A stretch of DNA of 64,000 nucleotides from Latrodectus hesperus. Taxonomy: Eukaryota > Arthropoda > Arachnida > Araneae > Theridiidae. The notes beneath the pieces were generated by a model. The model searched no databases, was not told the origin of the DNA, and saw only the letters and a list, made by a program, of their open reading frames with translations. Of the stretch, positions 16,680 to 34,400 are shown in pieces. Both the position numbers and the translations under genes were made by a program. Each line of letters opens with the position of its first letter. Position 1 is the first letter of the stretch. The stretch covers positions 73,489,345 to 73,553,344 of the forward strand of contig CM075857.1 of NCBI GenBank assembly GCA_037975125.1. Reading direction: 5' to 3'.

Positions 16680-17830
16680 AAACGTGAAAGCAAAATCTTT
16701 CACTAATATGAACGATCACACACGTGGTCAAGCATTGTATGAATGTTACACAAAGGCACTTGATGCCGAGCATATGCCACAATGACGAGAGCATAATAGA
16801 TACATAAAGATGTATGGCAAAGAAAGAAAGGTATTCACAACCAGTCCGTTAAACACTTGATGTCCCTACCGCACAAGTATGACACTAAGGACAAACGTTG
16901 AGGATGTTTTACGAAGCAGAATTAACGGTCACCTGGAATACGGTATACGAAAATATTAATAGCCAAATTGTGGCATTGATTTCAAAATTATGCAAATGTC
17001 AGTTATAATACAGGTCTCCCCGAGTGAGAGCGTGGTATTGTGACCGACATTTTTTGCAGTAACTACCAAATGAAATAGATGGAACATAGTAGCATACCTG
17101 TCGTGTCAGCTACCTTCAGTCATGGCTACAACCGTTTCAAAACAAGTCCTTTGTCGACTTTCAAGACAGTATAGTCAATGTCCTAGCAGCCCCGTTTGAT
17201 GTATTCCCCTTATAACAACTCACTGTCGCCAGCCACTATTCTAAATTAGAGATCATTCAATGTGGACGCAGTCACAATGAGCTTGTGTTAAGTGTTTCGG
17301 TGATACGAGGTTTAGCTAGCAATTTGATACACGATGAGCTTTCATAGGGAGAACACCAGAAACACAGTACCACCAACACAATATCATTTAACTCAACGTT
17401 AATATGGATAGCCTGATTGGACATTACTCTGGAATCCAGAACAGATTAGCATGTTTAAATCAAAAACATGACAGAGCAAATTTAACGGGAAATATATTTC
17501 CGGAACAAAATATGAATTGTTTATGTGCTCCGTAAACGTTGCATTTGTGTTTTTGAACGATAATTCCCATCCTAACTGTTCGAACATCGTACAGGGCTTC
17601 ATTCAAGTGGTGGAAATCTATCAAATGGAAATGCCGGCAATCTCACCTGACTTGATACAGCCACAAGATTTGGACATGCTTAGCCAATGAACCATCATGT
17701 CCAAATCAATTAGCTGCATGTCAAATACCCCGTTCATCTGTACCGCGCCTTCATTGATTGAATTGTGAAGATCAATTTTACAAGTGCAGCTAGTATTTTT
17801 ACTTTTACAAGCCTCAGAATGATTCGGCAT
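16680..17830 (+). pseudogene. Unidentified decayed coding sequence in a G+C island
   Basis: Composition changes abruptly: the lines at 17101-17160 and 17281-17340 contain 27 and 25 G+C of 60, far above the flanks. The + strand carries long, natural-looking protein stretches in shifting frames. Phase 2, about 17093-17400, reads SFVDFQDSIVNVLAAPFDVF and later NELVLSVSVIRGLASNLIHD. Phase 1 from ATG 17404 reads MDSLIGHYSGIQNRL. Phase 3 is open from 17472 to TGA 17766-17768 with one TGA at 17688-17690 and contains FVFLNDNSHPNCSNIVQGF. The upstream part (16.7-17.0 kb) also reads sensibly, with several stops. Two short minus frames (17399-17602, 17621-17830) look like shadows of these. I do not recognise the protein. 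Candidates are a gene from an endogenous large DNA virus, an unfamiliar mobile element, or a retrocopy of a host gene; no motif chooses between them. Confidence 0.4.
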
Positions 17831-18161
17831 TCTACAGACTGTTTTTTTTTTATTTTTTCATGAAAAACATAAAATGCATAATCATCATACCAAAAAACAC
17901 AACGTTGTTTTTTTGTTGTTTTTGTAACGGCGGTATTAGGTGTAAGTACTCCAAAGTGATAAAATCATTGTATAACTGGTATCATGCAAAGTCTCTTTTG
18001 TCCTTTCTCATTTGTTTAATACATGATCCTTATGAAAATACCACATTTGGTTTGTTTTTTGCACATTTTGTTGCCAGTTCCACCATTATTCTTAATTTAT
18101 GGACTCATGTTTAAATTACAAAATCATACAATTCTTTAGTGTCAAATGTGTAAAAGAGGAC
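17831..18161. other. Intergenic, T-rich start, no recognised gene
   Basis: A 10-base T run near 17842 follows the island. The open frame 17860-18114 (+) has several Cys and aromatic residues but no family motif. Composition is intermediate. Confidence 0.45.
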
Positions 18162-18880
<719 letters not shown>

Positions 18881-18983
18881 TTAGGAAGAGTTACAGAAGT
18901 TGATTGTAAGTGTTGATAGAAGGTGTTTAAAACTTTTTTACAATTTATTTTCAAAACATACGTGTTTCTATGACTTCCAGAAG

Positions 18984-20023
18984 ATGAATGGAAGGCGCTG
19001 GCGTGGTGTGGGGTGCATTGAAGCAGCACAGTTAATCTCAGATGTTGCTCTTTTCTTTGGCGTTCATCATTCTGTAATTTCACGTTTATGGAAACAATTG
19101 CAAACCGCACAGACAGTTGTCCGAAGACCCGTAGCTGGTAATTCAAGTGTTACAAATCTCGCGAAAAATTGATATATTGCGATTTAAGCAAGGCAGAATG
19201 GCAGAGTGACCTCCACACGTGTGACATCTATGGCTTAAGCGTCCATTGGTAAGGTAATATTTGGAGCTAATGTACGCCGAAGATTACTTATGAGAGGACT
19301 GTACGCCCGGGTACCTCGAATTTGTGTTTGTCTACCCGTCCAATCAAGAGGGGAACAATTAAAGTGGTGCCTGGAACATGTTAATAGGACTGTGTCTGAC
19401 TGGGACAATGTCATGTTTACTGATGAGTCAAGATTTGCTCTGGAGCCAGATGACAATCGTATAAGAATATTGCGTAAACAAGGAACACGCAATCAGCCCC
19501 AAAAACATCACCAAACATCACGCATTCCGAGGCGGAAGCATTATGGCATGGGCAGGGATTTCATTAGGATACCGCCTCGACCTGCACATCTTTAAACGGG
19601 GTTCTGTGGTTGCTGTCCGGTATCAAGTTGAGGTTCTAGAACCCATTGTGAGGTTGTACGTTGCAGCAGTTGGCCCTACTTTTGTTTTAATAGCGATAAA
19701 GCACGTCCCCATGCAGCTGACATCGTCGATCCACGGAATCTGGAACAGCTCTCTCGATGACTACATGGAGAGTTAAGGGATTGTGGGTATGGCTTCACCC
19801 CAGCATATTCTCCCGACCTTTATTCCATTGAAAATCCTTGGGACGCTCTCGGCCGTGTTGTATATTCACGTTTCTCACCTCCAGCCCCTCTTATTGAGCT
19901 TAAAACTGCTCTGCAAGAAGAATAGCTATTGCTTGATTCTACAATGGTTGACCACCTATTTGAAAGCATGGTCACAAGGTATAAGCTTTGTATAAAGAAG
20001 AGGGGGATAACATACCCTATTAA
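18984..20023 (+). pseudogene. Tc1-like transposase pseudogene, nearly full length
   Basis: The frame starts at ATG 18984 (MNGRRWRGVG), followed by a helix-turn-helix region ending HHSVISRLWKQLQT. Catalytic residues can still be placed: MFTDESRFAL has the first Asp at 19422; KARPHAAD has the second Asp at 19695; YSPDLYSIENPWDALGR has the Glu at 19830. Between them GSIMAWAGIS and FKRGSVVAVRYQVEVLEPIV match the GG..VWGGI and GSVTAVRYRDEVL..IV blocks of this Tc1 subfamily. The C-terminus is LFESMVTRYKLCIKKRG, closed by TAA 20021-20023. Stops at 19170, 19182 and about 19236 and at least two frameshifts (near 19490 and 19685) kill it. The expected length of about 340 codons is kept. I found no convincing terminal inverted repeats. 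It lies between the truncated Tc1 copy on its left and a (TA)n array 200 bp to its right. Confidence 0.85.
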
Positions 20024-20218
20024 TGTCCTTCTTTATTTTATACTGTTTATTTTCACTTTACACATAATTCTGCTGAAAGCTCCAGTATGTCATTGTCTGA
20101 TAACTTACAAAATTCTAATGTTGTTATCATTTCTGTATATTATTATTGATTTTATTTTATGCATAAATATATATGCTACTTTCTTTCCGAATTTTGTGTC
20201 AATCTAAACAGTATTTGT

Positions 20219-21970
<1,752 letters not shown>

Positions 21971-22545
21971 TTAATCTCTGAAGTTATATTTTTTCTTCAT
22001 TAAGTGTGAACTAATATCTGGTATACCTTTATGAAAAGTTTTCTCGTTTGTTCCTAAAAGATAAATGTCTCTATTTTGAATTTCTTTTATTATCGCTTAT
22101 AAATTTCTTGGATAATTTTTGCTAAGTATAACTTCACTATGTCGCCAATATTACCAGAAGAAAATTTAAGATTTGAAACTTTCAACATCTTTTTCGCCTG
22201 TGATTTTAAGCTTTCTTTCGAACTTTTTCTATATTTTCTTACTTGTTCTCGGTTAGTTAAAACATCTGTCTAGTTAAAATGGATCACATCATCATTGTCA
22301 TTTTAAATCACATAACCGATTATAGATAATCAGTCATTTTTATGTGGCTTATTAACATTCATATTTGAATAATCATTTATTTCGCTATTGATTTCATGTA
22401 AAGCGTTATTAAACTATTTCCAATAAATAGTGAATTTTTTCTTTGATTTTAAGATATTTGCTAAAAGAATATGTTTTAAGCGTATTTTAAAATGCAACAA
22501 ACCATTGCTTCATAAGAGCATGTTATGGTAAATGCAATACATTTC
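21971..22545 (-). pseudogene. KRBA2/SCAND3-like integrase, C-terminal copy (left, inverted)
   Basis: The minus strand reads the C-terminal part of the transposon-derived integrase family annotated in animals as KRAB-A domain-containing protein 2 or SCAN domain-containing protein 3. From right to left: a decayed stretch after the integrase core; REQVRKYRKSSKESL; then KMLKVSNLKFSSGNIGD in the same frame (about 22260-22135), the SN.KF..g.iGDtV block; then after a frameshift IYLLGTNEKTFHKGI (the YkLGT..G.l...Y block) and a stop at plus 21971-21973. Several stops and frameshifts show decay. The integrase core itself is not readable on this strand. Its DNA aligns over several hundred bases with the reverse complement of 23450-23905, so it is one arm of an inverted pair. 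The family name is from memory of the motif pattern. Confidence 0.6.
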
Positions 22546-22859
22546 CACATTTTTCACATTATGTATAATGATTATGTTAATCACCGGAGTAATAATAATA
22601 GACTCACAATCAACAATAAATTTGGTAAACGCAATAAACTATTGAATTATTATCATAGTTTACAAAATCTTTAACTATTAATGGCGAATGTTATAAAAAT
22701 TCATAACTTTTTTTAAAAAAATTCGTTCAGGTTACTCAGTTGCATAGCTACTATAAAGACATAAGCTGTTGGTAAGCAATATAAGTTCTAAGGCTGTCTT
22801 TAGATTTGGAAGTCTTTGTTGACGTCAGATTCACATTGATTTCAGTAGTTTCCCCAATA
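22546..22859. other. Spacer between inverted integrase copies
   Basis: A+T-rich DNA between the two arms. I could not follow either copy's reading through it; it contains a poly-T/A run near 22710. Confidence 0.45.
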
Positions 22860-23905
22860 TTAGTATAGAAAGGATAATCAAATTCTATCCAGCGTCAATA
22901 GTATTTATCAATAGTCATAATAGACGAAGCACAGTATTAAAAGAACTTCAGGAAGTATTTAAGATTATTAGTGAAACAGTACTCTTTAATATAAACTTGC
23001 GTAAAAGTAGGCAAAAGAAGTCAAAAGCACCCAAAAAAGGACTTAATTTTAAGCCAGTGGTCTTCAAACAGATTAACTCAAGATACCAGTAAATTTAAAG
23101 GAAATGCAGTTGCAACCAGGTAAGGAATTTAAATATATATTGCAATGTCAACACTATTCGACGAAATTTGCAGCGTTGAATGTTTAAAATAAGAAATGTG
23201 GAGTTGCTTAACATTTAAATGAAATTTTTTTATATTTACGACTAGTGTGCTTCAAAGTGATATAGATCTTGATTTCAGTAAGAAGATCTTGAAAGACTTT
23301 TTTTCCTATGTTGCTGTATTTATAAAATTATGCATGGAAAACTGACACATAGATAGATTCAAAGTTCGATTCAGTGTGCAAGCCGGGATGTTAAAAGTAT
23401 ATAATGTTCTTGGTTGAAAATCAATAAAACTATTAAATGGTAAGAAGGATAACGTTTTGTATTACTTATTAAAAAGCGTCAAGAGATTTCTTACGAAGCA
23501 GTGTTAGGTAAATTATTAAAAGTAGATATAAAAGCATTTTTTTCTGAAATGACACTATCAAATATCTTTGAACCAAAGAAGAAGTTTAGGCTTTAATAGA
23601 AATAGTTAATGATGCTTATTATAAAATCAATTGCAAAACAGAGGATGATTCAAATAGGAAAATTAAAAACATATTGTTAAATGACTGTTTGCCTACAGTT
23701 AACTTTGTGGTTTAAAATGAAAATGATAAAGAGATCCATTTTAATCAGACAGATATTTTATGTAGGCAAGAACAAGTAAGAAAATAGAGAAAAAGCTATA
23801 AAGATAGAAATTTTAGAATAAAATTTTAGAATCAAAGGCGAAAAATACATTGAAAATTTCAAATCTTAAATTTTCTCTTGGTTATATTGGTGACACACAG
23901 TGAAA
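22860..23905 (+). pseudogene. KRBA2/SCAND3-like integrase, longer copy (right)
   Basis: The + strand reads an N-terminal zinc-binding region remnant (SHNRRSTVLKELQEVFKIIS, where H..GGR...L is expected), then QKKSKAPKKGL (23012-23044; the second Cys of CxxCQ is lost), then KPVVFKQINSRYQ. After a shift, LKEMQLQPGKEFKYILQCQ (from about 23095) is the start of the integrase core; the usual vDLiDMQsqPdg Asp residues are replaced. WLKINKTIKW (23411-23440) and ISYEAVLGKLLKVDI (from 23486) match the conserved WL..NKT.KW and H..I..SPYEALFG..pkvgl blocks. The tail contains QEQVRK (about 23767) and IENFKS, parallel to the left copy. Stops and frameshifts abound. The frame is cut near 23905 by a (TA)n array, so the final GT..G block is missing. 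Confidence 0.62.
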
Positions 23906-23914
23906 ATACGATTA

Positions 23915-28623
<4,709 letters not shown>

Positions 28624-29223
28624 GGCGTAGTTTTTATACTACAGAAGGGTCACCCAAGCCTTGAAGGTCTTATAAGAAGCTTGAAATGCCGATAGTGTTT
28701 ACACTTAGTCACTAATTTATATGTTTGATGAGGTTCTTGCAGATTTGGATTTGTAATTGGATGTGATTTAAATCTAATGATTATTATGCATTGAGTGTAT
28801 TTTGGTGGCATTGGATTTTGACTTGTATATTTTGGATTGGGTTTTCTTGTTTCTTCTTTCCATTTTTGTTTGATACTTTGGTTTGATTTTTTGGTATGGC
28901 TTTGGGGTGTGATGGCTTTTTTAAGACTATGTCTTGGGCCATTGCAGAAAAGCCATAATTTGTGCCAATGTGGTCAACACCCCCTGATGAAGCTGACCAT
29001 ATTGGTACTTTATTCCATTTATTCCATTTATATTTATATTTATCTTTCTTTAAAGTGTTTTCAATGTAATTCTTTTCATTGTATCTTTTCAATGTGTTAT
29101 TTTCCATTTGATATTTTAATATTTCAATGTGTTGTCTTCCATCTGATATTCTACTTTTGACATTTTTCATTGTATTTTGTTTCATCATATTATATTCTTT
29201 GCATATTTTATAAATTATACTAT

Positions 29224-29227
<4 letters not shown>
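28624..29227 (+). other. Probable 3' region of the reverse transcriptase element
   Basis: This 600-bp stretch is richer in G and T on + than the surroundings and ends at another (TA)n array. It contains AACACCCCCTGATGAAGC (from 28975), a phrase typical of the terminal repeats of Penelope-like elements. Near its end are repeated TTTTCAATGTGTT/TTTCATTGTAT units (about 29050-29175). The long minus frame at 28784-29188 appears to be the complement of this skewed composition and has no family motif. Confidence 0.4.
28984..29006 (+). ncRNA. Hammerhead-ribozyme-like half motif
   Basis: CTGATGA (28984-28990), the 5' half of the hammerhead core, is followed by a small stem ACCA-TAT-TGGT (28996-29006) where stem II would be. 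The GAAA box expected after stem II is absent. Hammerhead motifs are known in the terminal repeats of Penelope-like elements, which fits the upstream RT. As it stands it would not be a working ribozyme. Confidence 0.3.

Positions 29228-29274
<47 letters not shown>
29228..29274. repeat. (AT)n microsatellite, 47 bp
   Basis: Pure AT at the right end of the RT element's 3' region. Confidence 0.97.
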
Positions 29275-29277
<3 letters not shown>

Positions 29278-31045
29278 AAATTTTTCTCTATAGTAATTGA
29301 AAATCAGATAAAATATAGAAACCTCCTTGATAAATACATAAACAGTACTACAGTATTTATTTTGCGACCCTAAAGGCTCTAACTATACTTAGAGGAAAGA
29401 AATCCTATATTGGAATACCATGGTTAGCAGACTGTAATAAAATGCTAAGAAAACTATAGCTCGTTGCTGCAACAAACAGCATAAAAAATAATGAAAATTA
29501 GTCAAGCCCGAAAATAGGAATAGGTACAGCTGTCTGGAAAATATACTACAGCAGGCAAAGCAAAGTCATAAGATATATCCGCAGACATAAATAATTATAC
29601 ATAGTAGTTACTTCAATGATTATTTTGAGACATTCAGATTTGCATAAAACTGGGTATGAAATTGATAATCAGTTTAAGAAATGTACGTGACTTATACATT
29701 TCAATTATGTATGGTTTTCTAAGAACTTAAATTAAGTTCGTAAGAATTTATTTATGCAATTATTCAGTCATTAAAAATAATAACTCATCAAATTAGTCCT
29801 TACCAAAAAATATAAATTAATAATTTGATATGATGTAAATTTTAACCATGTACAGTTTTAAAATATATTAGTTTAATTCTAAAATCTAATACTTGAATAT
29901 GAATAAAATCGCAAAACTTGTTTTATTATGCTTGCTTATGAAACTGCAAATATTTGTTAGTATTTATTTTATAAATTCTACGAAACCGCTAAGTATAATA
30001 TTTATAATATTTTAACCATAATAGAGCAGTAAATTAAAATATTTTTCAATCTATGCATACCATGGTTTTGTATGATTTTGTTTTGAAAGTTAAAAAAATT
30101 TAATATCTATTTAGTTTGATTTATAGAATTTAATTCCCGTCTTTTTCCATAAAATAACCTGAAACATTTCAATTTAATAAGAATTTTGTAGTTAATTCTA
30201 ATCTTAGAGACTTCTTTAACACATTTTTATTCTAATGAGAGAAATAGCTATTGGTAAAACTTTCAAACGGAGTTTCAGAAAATATATAATTTCCTTTTGT
30301 AATTAAGGAAATTTTATACTTTCGTATAAAACGCTATTTTAACTTAAGCAATACAACTCCAGAGGAAAAAAAAAAGCATATTTGAGGCGTAAATCTGCTC
30401 AAAAGTATATATAAAAATTTTGCAAGATTTACTGCTGTTGTACAAATCTTCTTTGAGTAACTGTGCCCAGTAAAGATTTATTGAGGATTGGAATGGTGAA
30501 GCCACTGTCATCTAAAACTGAATTACTTGCATATGTTAAAAGATAACAAATGAAGCGAAAGATGTATGACATTAAATTAGTTATATGTATCAGCATGATG
30601 AATAATTTAAATATATTTTCTAATGAAAATTCTAATTACAAATATTTATGCCAAAAGGCCTTCTCATACGAAATGAAAAATATCAAAAAATACCATATTT
30701 GTAAGGGTATATTTTTTGTTTTTGAATTTATAATATGAGTTAATGTGAAATTTTACTGTCCACTTAAAAGAAAAAAATATTTGTCTACACGCATAAATTT
30801 AATTGGGAAATTTTTCACTTTATTTAATGAATTCAAATATTATTTCAATTTATATTTTTAAAATTACAAAAATTTTCTAATAAAAATTCCTCTATATTTC
30901 AGTTTAAATAAATACAGTAAAGAAATTTTGAAGAATGACTTAGTAAGTAGATGCATGTAAATGATGCATACATTTTCTCACAAACGAAAATATTAAATAT
31001 TTCTGAAAAAAGAAGAACACGAAAAGTGAGAAGCTAATAATATTT
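29275..31045. other. A+T-rich intergenic DNA with one possible LINE scrap
   Basis: At about 29385-29600 the + strand reads GIPWLADCNKMLRK and further basic residues, a weak likeness to the linker between endonuclease and RT in LINEs (PW...C). Too little remains to assign it. No other feature is seen. Confidence 0.4.
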
Positions 31046-31049
31046 CAAT

Positions 31050-31325
31050 GTCGGCCAATGGATGAATGGTTAGCTAAGACTCCTAGGCAGTTGGTTTCAG
31101 GTTTAAATCCCGGTTCGACCTTCTTTCTTTCAGTGTTTCTCTATGATTTCTTCTGAGATGGTGAATGAATGTGTCCCACCCTTAAAACAGGTTCGAGTAG
31201 AATGACGTGAATAATGTTACTTGCCTCAAAGGTAAACTTGGTTCACAGGAGCCAACGGGTAACGATAAGTGAGTGGCAGACCTTGTTGTGGCTAAGGGTT
31301 AATTACTCAGTGCCTGCCATTAAAA
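31050..31325 (+). mobile_element. tRNA-derived SINE
   Basis: The left end has the internal RNA polymerase III promoter layout: an A-box-like GAATGGTTAGCTAAGAC at about 31065-31081 and a B-box-like AGGTTTAAATCCCGG at about 31099-31113, spaced as in a tRNA head. A body of normal complexity (CAGGTTCGAGTAGAATGACG, then TGAGTGGCAGACC...) runs to GTGCCTGCCAT at about 31320. The unit stands out from the A+T-rich flanks. I cannot name the family or see a clear target-site duplication. Confidence 0.55.
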
Positions 31326-31328
31326 ATT

Positions 31329-31400
31329 TCAAATTTATTAAGTAACTTATTAAGACTTCAAATTTATTAAGACTTAATATTATTAAGTAATAATTATCTT
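31329..31400 (+). repeat. Short TTATTAAG tandem tail after the SINE
   Basis: The octamer TTATTAAG recurs about five times (for example in CAAATTTATTAAGTAAC and CAAATTTATTAAGACTT). This looks like the simple-repeat tail of the SINE or slippage beside it. Confidence 0.5.
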
Positions 31401-34400
31401 TATTACCATAGATTCATAATCTTAATTTTTGATAACTTTAGGTTTTAAAATATCAATAATGTATGTAACATGAGGAAATATAATTTTTTAAACATTAGCA
31501 TTTGTAAAATGTATTAAATATAATTGGGAAAAACAAATTATCTGTTAATTACAGTATTCAACCTAAGCAGTAAAAATCTTATTAAAATGAAATAAGCTTG
31601 GACAGACGCGGATCAAATGTTAAAATATTTATTTTTAAACAATGCAATTTGTATATTTCTTAAAAATAAATTAAACTTTTCTAAAAACAGTATTATCTAT
31701 TTATAACTTTAAGCGATAAAAATTAAAATTATAGATTGCATTGCATTTAATGTGCCATATTTTTTAATAGAATAAGTATATGTGTTCAATATGTATTTAA
31801 ATATTTCTAATAAAATAAGAGAAAAAAATCCATGAATGATGTCAAAAGTGTTTGTTATTCAACTTACTGCTTTAACTGTTTTGTATGAAAATTTCAAGTT
31901 TCTTAGAAAAAGTTAAAAATAAAATAATTATGTTTAGAATTCAAAAATTTTATCTTTCGCTTTCCCTCTTTCAATACGATTAACTCTAATTACATATCTG
32001 CCTTTAGGTTTTATACGTTTTGTTTCCACTTATTTCACAATCACAAATTAGTAGCTTTTTGCAATTATGTAATTTTTTCAAAGTGATTTTACTTTTCATG
32101 CAGCAATTGACATTCAAAAGAATTGAAAAAATAAGTAAAGTTCAAAAAGCATTTGTTTCGATATATTTTTCACTCGCAGCCAAAGGGTATTAAAAAAGAT
32201 TTCATAATCAGACGATTAAAGTGAAAGGAAAATTTTCATTAATTTTTTAGCAATTCAAAAATTAATTTATTTCATAATGTTTTTCAAATCTTATATATTA
32301 AATATATTATTATTATTAAATATTTTCTTATCTTGAAAAAAATTATTTACTTTATTTATTATATTCACGTTAGATTAGAAATTTTTAAATACCATATTTT
32401 TACCGACAATAAAATAAATAAGTACATTTTTAAGATTGTTCTTGTAGTTTAGGTATTACATAAATGCACTATATAGTAAGTAAAGAGAAATTGGTTTACA
32501 TAGGAAAATATTTTGAGTAGGTGTGCATCTTTTTTTAAGAGAATTGTTTTGAAATACTTATTTTGAAGAATTGAAGGTTTAAGAATCAGTTTTCAAACAT
32601 ATTTAGAATGTCAAGTATGACATGTTAAATAAGGACAATTTTCTAATTACTGTATCCAAGATTATGAGTAAAAATGTACATATGAACTCACAGAATTTGA
32701 ATACCAAGCAATTAACAATTTCTTAACCTAAATAACATGTAATATTACTTTAAAAAATGTTTCAAATTAGTAATAAAATAAAAAATTCAGAATAAATATT
32801 AAGCCAGAAATCAGAAAACCATTTAATGATACATAAAATTTAAAACGAAATAAAAGCAAAAATAATTGTTTTTTTTACAATATATAGGATTTAAAAAATC
32901 TTACAATTTGAATTTTAATAAATTTATAAGCTATATATTTTATAAGTTTTTGTTGGATAAAACATTACAAATCAACATGCAATAATGTTTACTTACTTCT
33001 TACATTATATAAAAGATTTATAATTTCATCTAAAGAAAAAAAACCAACATTTATCTAATATTTTTGAAAGTATGAAGTAAATATATGTCTACATGATTTT
33101 TTGCAATTAAACTGTCAATTATAGAAAGAGAGAAGCTAACATTTCTTCTTTTCTTTAAAAAAATTGCGTTTTGAATAAAAGATATTTGCAAAATAACAGA
33201 ACATATGAGTATTTTAATAGATTAAAAATTTATAAACTAATAAAAAAATACCATTTTTTCTGCAAATAAGTAAGTACATTAGTTTTGATCTCAACACGTA
33301 TATACTTTATATTTTAACAATATTCTTCATAATGATGCTATTATTATTCTGCAATATTTAAAAAACTATAATATTTAATAAATTTAAGACTAAACTATTA
33401 ATGTTTTAATTTGCTTTTAAATTAAAATGTGCACAGTAAAAACAATACCTATATATTTAACATTTCTTGTTTTAAGACAATATTAAATAAGCAAATATTT
33501 ATATAAAATGTGAATGTCTAGAAAAACTTAAAACAATATATCTGAATTATTTAATAATATAAAAATATATAGATTTCAATGAATAGTTGCTTATTTCTGT
33601 TAAATATGTAAAGGAATCAAAAACTCTTAACATTTAGTTACTATATAAATTATCATTTTAACTGAGTTATTTTTGACTGTTTGGAAACATTCAAATATAT
33701 TTAAAGAAGAATATCATAGTATATTTAAACTTTTTTCTTATTTATAATCGAATTTACAATTATGTAACGCCAAAGTGAATTTACAATTAATAAGTGATCA
33801 CATTGCCGATTTCAGAAATCCAGATAATCAAGCAATTCAAGAAAGTGCCTATAAAATGATTATTTATTTTAATGACGTATTGAAATGATTACTTATTTCT
33901 AAAAAGATTAATGATATTAGAAGCAAATTTGAAGAAACATACATTCTAACATAACATAGTATAATGTTTCAAAATATTAAATGAAGATTGATTTACTGTA
34001 TAATAATAATGTAACAATTGAATTTAGTACTTCTATGGTTGCTTTTATTCTAAAACATATATACAGGTATTCAGAATGACTTGATTTTAATCATCGTAAC
34101 TATAAAATTAAGTTGATAGCAAAAATAAATAACGAAAGAAAGAAAAGAAAAGAAAAATTTTAATGCTGGTGTAAGCAAGGCAATAGTTTCAAGATGATTT
34201 AAAAGAGATTGTTTACAAATACTATAATTATTAATTTAGTATTATATTTTAATTAATCAAATTTTAAAAAGTTTAAATCATCCTTACCAATTTTAATTCA
34301 ACATAAAGTGGATGCTTTTTCTTGTCTTTGTCAGTTTGCTTTTTCTTTTGTTTTTATGGCCCGTATTAATGCCTTGTATCAATAGAAAAGGGCTTCTCAA

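Noticed and set aside
17399..17830. Minus-strand frames (67 and 69 codons) in the G+C island
   Set aside because: The + strand carries longer and more protein-like stretches over the same bases. I treated the minus frames as shadows, though this is not certain.
28784..29188. 134-codon minus-strand frame with many Lys, Asn and Gln
   Set aside because: It is produced by the T/G-skewed 3' region of the RT element. No domain, and residue use mirrors composition.
31050..31125. A genuine tRNA gene at the SINE head
   Set aside because: Promoter-like boxes are present but I could not fold a full cloverleaf with matching acceptor arms, and the sequence continues into a SINE body.
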